Source: Acanthosoma haemorrhoidale
Taxonomy: Eukaryota; Arthropoda; Insecta; Hemiptera; Acanthosomatidae
NCBI GenBank assembly: GCA_930367205.1
Contig: OV884011.1
Location: forward strand, 145,077,937 to 145,141,936
Length of the DNA stretch: 64,000 nt
Direction of reading: 5' to 3'
Numbering within the stretch: position 1 is the first letter of the stretch; the number at the start of each line of letters is the position of its first letter. Below are positions 63,520 through 64,000 of the stretch, piece by piece. A program made the translations under genes and the position numbers. Below the pieces are notes generated by a model. The model was given only the letters and a program-made list of their open reading frames with translations. It was not told the DNA's origin and did no database searches.

Positions 63520-64000
63520 GGGACTCCTCACTGGTAATGACAAGTACGAATTGAAAATTTTAATAGAGAAAAAAACCCAAAACGAATCAAGTTTAATGTT
63601 ATTTATTTCTTAAACAATTATTTTATTGTGTGGGAAGCCCAATCTCAGGCTGTCGGGCTCAGATATGTGAGTCCCCAAGGTGGGGAGGAGACGCCCGCCG
63701 CGGGCTAGGGTCACTACAACCTCTTAGCCACCGTCCGGCGAGCGCCAAGAAAGAGATAAGGCGGGCGGAGCTGTGGTCTTTCACCCTGGCTGCCGGCCTA
63801 GTCAGCGGGCAGCCTAATTCGTTTTGATCTGACTCCATAAGATCTTAGAAGGTGTGTGCCCCGACAATGCACTATGTTCAGGAGAAGAGGAACAGGGTAG
63901 GTTTATATGTAGTTTATGTGGTCTTGGAATATCAACGAATTCACACTCGGTGTCTAAGGGTAGGCGAAAACCGTCCGGATCCCAAAGGCGAGTGTTAACT
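63520..64000 (+). repeat. LTR family A related copy, cut by the window end
   Basis: 63523-63560 (GGTAATGACAAGTACGAATT) and 63827-63910 (ATCTGACTCCATAAGATC, GTGCCCCGACAATGCACTAT, GTTCAGGAGAAGAGG) match the first 200 bp of the LTR at 54883. Between them is about 225 bp of GC-rich DNA that the other copies lack. The right end lies outside the window. Confidence 0.6.

Overview
This is AT-rich DNA from an insect nuclear genome. The evidence is three intron-containing genes, all on the minus strand, with GT-AG splice sites whose phases agree across every junction, embedded in a dense layer of transposable-element (TE) remnants. These include several mariners, two hAT remnants, Ty3/gypsy elements (one of the insect errantivirus type), solo LTRs, short poly(A)-tailed elements and long GA runs. 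The order is not certain from sequence alone; a hemipteran is a guess. No bacterial gene, CRISPR array or functional tRNA/rRNA gene is visible.

Layout. 56-12582 (-): complete D-glucuronyl C5-epimerase (Glce), nine coding exons, 551 aa, a Golgi enzyme of heparan sulfate synthesis; its introns hold mariner, hAT and LTR-like repeats. 12583-18800: intergenic, with a GC-rich block at 13740-14330. 18801-30122 (-): complete REG-gamma/PA28-gamma proteasome activator (Psme3), six coding exons, 254 aa. 30123-34900: intergenic DNA leading into a broken Ty3/gypsy element that contains an unrelated solo LTR. 34900-44850: repeat-rich, with a degenerate errantivirus-like element (about 36990-41735), an internally deleted mariner, and an LTR-like repeat containing a short poly(A)-tailed insertion. 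49188-55910 (-): the last six exons (325 codons) of a coiled-coil protein I do not recognise, with its 5' end beyond 55910. 56000-64000: more repeats, including two LTRs of one family and two retroposed 3' ends.

The three host genes do not form a pathway and simply share a strand. The novelty is in the repeats. (1) An 848-951 bp LTR family with 5-bp target duplications carries GC-rich hairpins whose stems are kept while loops change. (2) An LTR-like family of about 740 bp includes a three-unit head-to-tail array inside a Glce intron. (3) A roughly 190-bp element starts with a GGTGAGCCCCATCACC hairpin and ends in poly(A), with a target duplication in one copy. (4) A 98-nt imperfect hairpin lies in an intron of the coiled-coil gene. 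I found nothing that looks like a new multi-gene system.
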